Positions 58,401 through 64,000 of a DNA stretch of 64,000 bases are shown piece after piece (the first letter of the stretch is position 1; the number at the start of each line of letters is the position of its first letter). Location of the stretch: the NCBI RefSeq assembly GCF_901709675.1, contig NC_051107.1:5272001-5336000 (forward strand). Direction: 5' to 3'. The position numbers were made by a program, and so were the translations under genes. The notes beneath the pieces were generated by a model. That model worked only from the letters and a program-made list of their open reading frames with translations. It was not told the DNA's origin and made no database searches. The stretch comes from Syngnathus acus (lineage: Eukaryota; Chordata; Actinopteri; Syngnathiformes; Syngnathidae).

Positions 58401-58935
58401 ATTTCTTCAAATAACCTCATTTTTTAAATCTGCTTTTTATTCATTATTATTTCAATATCAGTCCAAAAATAATTGTGAGTATTTTGTTTTCCATAATCGC
58501 CCAGCCCGAGTGTACACCACTCTTCAGGGGAGCTGTTTTGGATCGTAGTCGGGCCGTTTACAAGCTACCCCCTTTCCCACCCCTTCCACTTTTCCCGTAA
58601 GCTCCACTAAAAAAAAAAAAAAATGCCTCTACGTTTTGTCTTTTTCATCTCGCCCCGGTCCCCACAAAAAAAGCTGACAGTTTTAAAGGTGAGAGCGTCG
58701 ACGGGCTCCAAGTTTGAAGATGTCGCCAAATGGACGGATTCCATTGTGCGATTGGATCGTTTGGCAATTAGGCTGAGACATCCTGTGTGCCGAGTTGCTT
58801 AGCATTTTCCTTGGCCTGCAGCAGATTGTTTAGTCTGCTCTCATTGTGAGCTGCAGTTGACGCTTGTTTGCAGAGCGCTGGCTGGGGGGAAAATGTGAGA
58901 GGGCCCAGTGCCTTTTCTCTATTTATTTATTCCCC

Positions 58936-58964
58936 CCCTCCCCTCCCCTCCCCTCCCCTCCCGT
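58936..58964 (+). repeat. (CCCCT)n short array
   Basis: About five CCCCT units in a C-rich stretch. Confidence 0.85.
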
Positions 58965-61900
58965 CCTTGGAGCAGGAATCTGATTTGTGTTCATGTTCCT
59001 TTATTCTGGATGAGCGTTTTTTAAGTGTGGCTGCTGAAATCTAGACTCTGTATGACCTCACTGCGCCGCCTGTGTTTCATTAATGACCGGCCCTGTGGTT
59101 TTGGGGGGGGAGAGGAATATTTTTCATATGACACCGCCTTGCATTAGCGTGGCGCGGCAGCTGCGCAACCACAAAATCATCCAATTTTGCGGCTTTGGAA
59201 GGTGTGAAAAGTTCAGCTCCCTTTAGCGAGCCTCGCATTGATAATTACCACGACTCGAGATGTGTAAAATGAAAAAATACGATCACCTGCTGATATCACA
59301 TTTTCATTTCTCCAATAAGATTTGAAGACACTGTCAATACGTCCAAGTATTTTCCCCGCATACTTTGACACTGTTTTGGACTCGGGGAAAGCACGGCAAA
59401 GTCTCCTTAAAGATTTTTTTTTCTCAAGTCGACACATCTGGCACAAGAGGTATTTTCTGTACGGATTGATTGATTCCCCAGCCTTTTGTTGGGAGCGCCT
59501 CCCGTGAGCTCCACAGCAGTTGCAACACATAGCTAAGCCCCGCCCCCCCCCAACCACCACATGAAACCCAGACACTAGACTACTGTAACTCTATTTGCTG
59601 GATATTAAATATCCAAAAAGGAAACTTCAGCTTTGTCCTGAAACAAAGAGCCCTTGTGTCGACACTCAACCCCCCCCGACATTCTGGTAATTCAGTCAAC
59701 AATAACAACAAATTCAAATGGCAGCTAAAGTTATTCACAAAAAGAGGAAAATAGTTGGGCTATGCAAGATATTTGCAGGGTCCTTTTAAGCCGCCGGAAA
59801 CATCCCCTTTGCCATCTGTCTTCCCGTATACATGCCGACGCACTTTGATGAGGGGTCAGAAACCAGCGTGGAGGGAAAGTTAATGACGTTGCCATATCGC
59901 TCGTAACTTCGAGTTGTTTCCAGTGAGCCGAGCTGCATTGGGTTATGTGTATTTATTAAAGTTGGGGGAGTTTGTCGTGAAAGGTTTTGGTTTAAAAGCA
60001 ACTCTGTTTATGTATAAAGTTCAGAGGATTTGGAATAATAATAAATCATATAATCAATAATAATAATAATAAATAATTAGAATAGAATAAATACATTTGA
60101 TAAAAAAGCTCACGTAAGATGTCTAAAAGGAGCATATGAGAAAGTTTTCTATTTATTTTTCAATTAAAATGCCTCGAAGATATTTTTGTACACTTAAGCC
60201 CGAACCTCTCGATTGATATGTTAATTTTTTTTATTTTATTTTTTATTCCCCGATTTACAGCCTTCCTTTTGGCACTGGCTTCTGAACACTCGCAACCTTT
60301 TTGATACGCTGAAATCCCCGCTCGCCTTAAACGTTTATTTTTTTATTTTTTGCTAAATTGTACATTTAGTCCTATTTTCAAAGTCATCAGCGATTGCTTT
60401 TTTGCCACTCAGCGCATTGAACATGGACAGCTTTTAATGGCAGTGAGTCGCTCTGATAAGTGGCTCAATCTTTGTTGCAAAGCTTTTTTTTTTTCCCCCA
60501 AGGTTTAATAGCCACTGTAAAATGAATTATAATGTATTCTCTCCAATTGAAAATTCTCTTTAATACAGTATAGTCCACGTGAGTACTGCTGTGACCATCT
60601 ATTTAGGCATACAAATCAAATACTTGAATTTAAGCAAAAGAGGATTTTTGTTGTAAATACCTCGCTAATGGAATAGCCGCGACGTCAAAGCAATTTTCCA
60701 ACCGCTGCCATTTTTCCATCCCAAGATGGTCGTCTGTTTGTGTGACACGGTGGTCAACTGCGCCGGCTTTCATTTTGTTGAAAAAGCTTCTAAATCGTTT
60801 TTCGGCGTTCCACTTTGGCGAATCTTTTCAGCGGCGTGTGGTCAAAGTGAAACTTTCGCTTAACTTGTTGCCGAAATAGTTGCTGGAGGAAAATTGCTGC
60901 CGACAATTGTATCGGGGAATCTAGGCCTGAAGGAGAAATTGCCACTTGCGTACTTGTCTTTGACCAAAGTGTAGCCCCTCCCACACTGGCCCACTCCATG
61001 CTGTTTAGGAAGATATAAAGGAGTAATTTTATTACTGGCTACATGTCTCTTCAGAAGCCATTTCATTTCTCCTTTTCAGCCTCCACGGAAGCCTTTATTT
61101 GATCTCATATTCCCGAGTAAGACTGCCTGGAACCGGTCGGGGTCCGTTTATTTTCATTTGGAAAATACATTTCAAGTTAGGAGCGAGCGGCGTGGGGGTT
61201 GGGGTGCTGTTGAACGGCTGCAAGCAACTTTGGAAATTTCGGTTGAACTTCATGACACCCCAAAAAGTCAAATGAAAAAGTATTTTGTGTCGTTTTTGTG
61301 GTATTGCCGAAAATGGCTGGTAGTTGTTTTTTGGTCCATTTTTATTTTTGTTGTGGGCCAACATTTGAGTTACAAACAAGCTACTTGGGTGAAGTGAATT
61401 CTTTCTTTTTTTTTCGATTAATTTGAATTTTCAATTTTATATCATTTAATACATATAATTATAACAATTTAATTATATAATAAAATAATAAAAGTACAAT
61501 GAAAATTGTTTTAAAATTCGGAAGTCAAGCAACATCATCCGCAATAATATGAACAAATTCTTAGCAGGAAAAAAAACTTTAACTTCCTTTTTTTTCCGGA
61601 AAATAACTGTTCTACGGTGTAAACGGACACATGTGGCTAGCGCTTTGAAACGGACGATCATTGGGAAAGTGTGCCATTTATTAGACAGCCCACTTAGACG
61701 GGCCAGATGTAGCTGGTCACTTGAGAGGTGCCCATAAACTCCCACGCTGGTGTCAAGAATGAAGGCCTTTTCCCCAAAAAAAAAAAAAAGTCCGCTTCTT
61801 TGTCCCTGAGCCGTGCAGCTGTGCCGTCTTATTTATCGCCATCGCTCCGTCTGTGTCTGCAACGCTTATATCTTCTCCTCGTGTCTGGGTGACAGCACGA

Positions 61901-62502
61901 TGAAAACATTTTGATGTGTGTCATTTCAGCGGAAGTCCGAAAAAAGTTAAAGGGAGGGACTTGGAGGGTTATCGTGGCCTCCAGTGGGCTTGCTTCCACG
62001 CCATCAATGACATCCAGATGTAAATCTCATAAAAATTAGCTTTGGATTAGCTGCGGCCGTCCAAACGCTAGCGTTAAAAACAGCCGAATAATCAGTTTAA
62101 TCTTCTGGATTTTTTTTTTATGAATGATTTTTTTTTTCAGTCTAGTCTGTCACCATGAATGGATTGCCACGCTGTCACCCCCCCTCCCCTTTGCAAAGAC
62201 GGCCACAGCAAGTTATTTAGTGCCTGTTGATTTATTACGATTATTTTAATGTCTGGCGTATGGAATTAGTTATCTCCATTCAAATTCATTGATTCTATGC
62301 TGACAGCATGATCAGCAACTGCACATGCTCTACAGTAGTTTCATGTGCATTGCTGTGTTCGGAAGTAGTGGCGGAATATTTCACACAATTTCGTGGCGAC
62401 TTCCAGTCATTCCAAATTGTCCATTTTATATATCAAATATCTTGCGTTGGAGATAGATGGCATGATGATGTCATTTGGAGGTTGAGGGTACTTCTTAAAC
62501 CA

Positions 62503-62640
62503 TAGGTGGCAAACGTAAAGCTTGGGGGCCAGATACGGCCCGACACAACATTTTATGTGGCCCGCAAAGACATTGTACGTCAATGGTTATAAAATTACCA
62601 ATTGTCTCATTACTATTTATCTTTTTAAAATATTTAAAAA
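62503..62640 (+). mobile_element. hAT-like terminal fragment
   Basis: It begins cataggtggcaaacgtaaag, a decayed CAGGTGTCAAAC terminus, then gggggccagatacggcccg, and continues atgtggcccgcaaagaca and a tcaatggttataaaattacc block aligned with the copies at 303 and 11723. Only one end is present. Confidence 0.55.
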
Positions 62641-63338
62641 CCAGTTTGACCCCGCTGTCTTGTGAGAGCAGTTTTTGGTGGGAATCCGCAGGTGTTGTTC
62701 TCCTTTGACCTCCACTGGAGCGTAACACATCACAAACGTCTCTCGGATTCCTCGACGGGACGGTTTCAGCGCGGGGAAACAAAACAACGTCGGAAGTCAT
62801 CTCTTCGTTTATGATAATATCTATGGCGGTGGGGAAAGGGCGGGATGTTGTCTGCCAAGTCTTTCATCTAATTCCAGTGTGCCGCCGAGCAGGTAAACTG
62901 CTGTGAGCTTCACTTGCTTATGTAAATTTTTTCCCAGCTCAGCGCCGTCTTTGATTTCGAGCGAGTTCTGAAATTCAAATGCGCGTTCCGAGCGATGCTT
63001 TATGTACATCTAATTTAACCTCGAGTGTCGTTTCAAGAGAGCGGTCAGCTTGAACTGTCTGACTCGCGTCGTTTCAATTTTTATTTTGAAATTTGTTAGC
63101 TGCTTGAATTCCTTCTGTTGATATTCACTCACGAAAAACAGTCTCTCAGGGATGTCCTGTTGGGCTCCGGGCCAAAGTCCGCAAATGGAAGTTACGTGCG
63201 AAGGCTCTCAGAGGAAAAAGCAGCATTGCCACATTTTTTAATCTCCAAAAAGAATAGTGTGGTCATTTAATAATAATTTAAACAAAACAGTCAAAATCTG
63301 CTTTCTTCACTTCATTGCTCTCTTTCAGGAAGGGGGTT

Positions 63339-63358
63339 GGGGGGGGGGGGGGGGGGGG
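63339..63358 (+). repeat. Poly(G) run, about 20 bases
   Basis: An uninterrupted G tract preceded by aagggggtt; prone to length variation and sequencing error. Confidence 0.85.
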
Positions 63359-64000
63359 CTCCTCCCCTGTGAAATACATATGCAAATATATTTGGATGCT
63401 GTCATTATCAGCCACTTAATAGGCATTTCATTAGGGGATTTCTGAATAGGGCAAAGCGAGTTGCCATGGATACGTGGCCGCTTTAAGTACAGTAAATTAA
63501 AACGCTGCAGCCTGACGAGCACTTATATAATCATCGTTCTTTAATGGTCTGTGCTCTCTGGCCATAAGCAACATATCATGTGATCAACACTGGCCGGGAT
63601 TTAAATAGCCCCGCCCCTTCATTATGCATTATTTGGCTCGGGACTAAGTGGTCCCTGAATTGTGCTTTGTGGAACATTCATGTGGCAATGAATGAACGTG
63701 GTTGATGAATACGTTTTTTTTTTTTTTATGTTTGTGTCGTTGAAAACATCTTGCTATAATTTTGGGCGAGTTGCCCAAAAGCTGTTGAGCGTATTCAAAC
63801 AGACCACTTCAACACACTTTTTTTTAAATGTGAGGGTGGAGACCAAACGCCCATTCTGTATTATTTATTCATTATTTATTTGTCTTTATTTTAGTGTAAG
63901 AGCAAAGCTATAGTTGAATAGAAAAATCTGATATGGTTTGATTTTTGGGGATTTCAAAAAAATACTTCATCATTAACATCATTAATAAAATAATTTGAAA

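Larger units (their letters stand above)
50644..64000. other. Putative foxp2 5' intron, second part
   Basis: No coding exon was found; in particular the conserved FOXP2 N-terminus and its glutamine-rich region are not encoded in any frame I examined. The stretch contains the 130-bp array (50891), an inverted-repeat element (53762), short duplications (55163, 57935), a hairpin (56808), a hAT fragment (62503) and homopolymer runs including about 20 G at 63339-63358. Confidence 0.45.

Overview
The window is vertebrate nuclear DNA. The genes have spliced exons with GT-AG borders, long non-coding spacers, CA/TG microsatellites, and hAT-like, LINE-like and TA-flanked repeats. The gene content and its compactness point to a teleost fish, probably a percomorph; I cannot place it to family. 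No bacterial operon, CRISPR array, phage or viral gene is visible.

The layout is a conserved block corresponding to human 7q31. On the minus strand come tmem168 (2307-6817, five coding exons plus a candidate upstream non-coding exon near 7296-7345), gpr85 (23424-24539, one coding exon), smim30 (26921-27112, a 63-residue single-pass micropeptide) and ppp1r3a (37689-40651, four coding exons including a 53-nt microexon). On the plus strand, from about 43.2 kb onward, two non-coding exon candidates (ending at 43444; 50578-50643) sit where the 5' part of foxp2 is expected. No foxp2 coding exon is in the window, so about 43.4-64 kb is read as foxp2 5' intronic sequence. The neighbour that lies between TMEM168 and GPR85 in human, BMT2, is not recognisable in the 16-kb spacer.

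These genes are not a pathway. They are neighbours kept together, probably because of long-range regulation around foxp2. TMEM168 is a multi-pass membrane protein, GPR85 is an orphan brain receptor, SMIM30 is a membrane micropeptide, and PPP1R3A is the muscle glycogen-targeting subunit of protein phosphatase 1. A perfect MEF2 consensus with E-boxes just upstream of ppp1r3a fits muscle expression.

The spacers hold the less ordinary signals: at least five isolated relics of a LINE reverse-transcriptase motif, three TA-flanked inverted-repeat elements sharing a CCGTATTTTCC or CCGTAATTTTC terminus (one with a hAT terminus nested inside), several hAT-like end fragments, a six-copy 130-bp tandem array just after the second foxp2 exon candidate, a 236-bp tandem duplication, two older short duplications, and a 24-bp-arm hairpin. 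All exon borders were assigned by reading frame, splice consensus and remembered family sequence; no search or transcript evidence was available.
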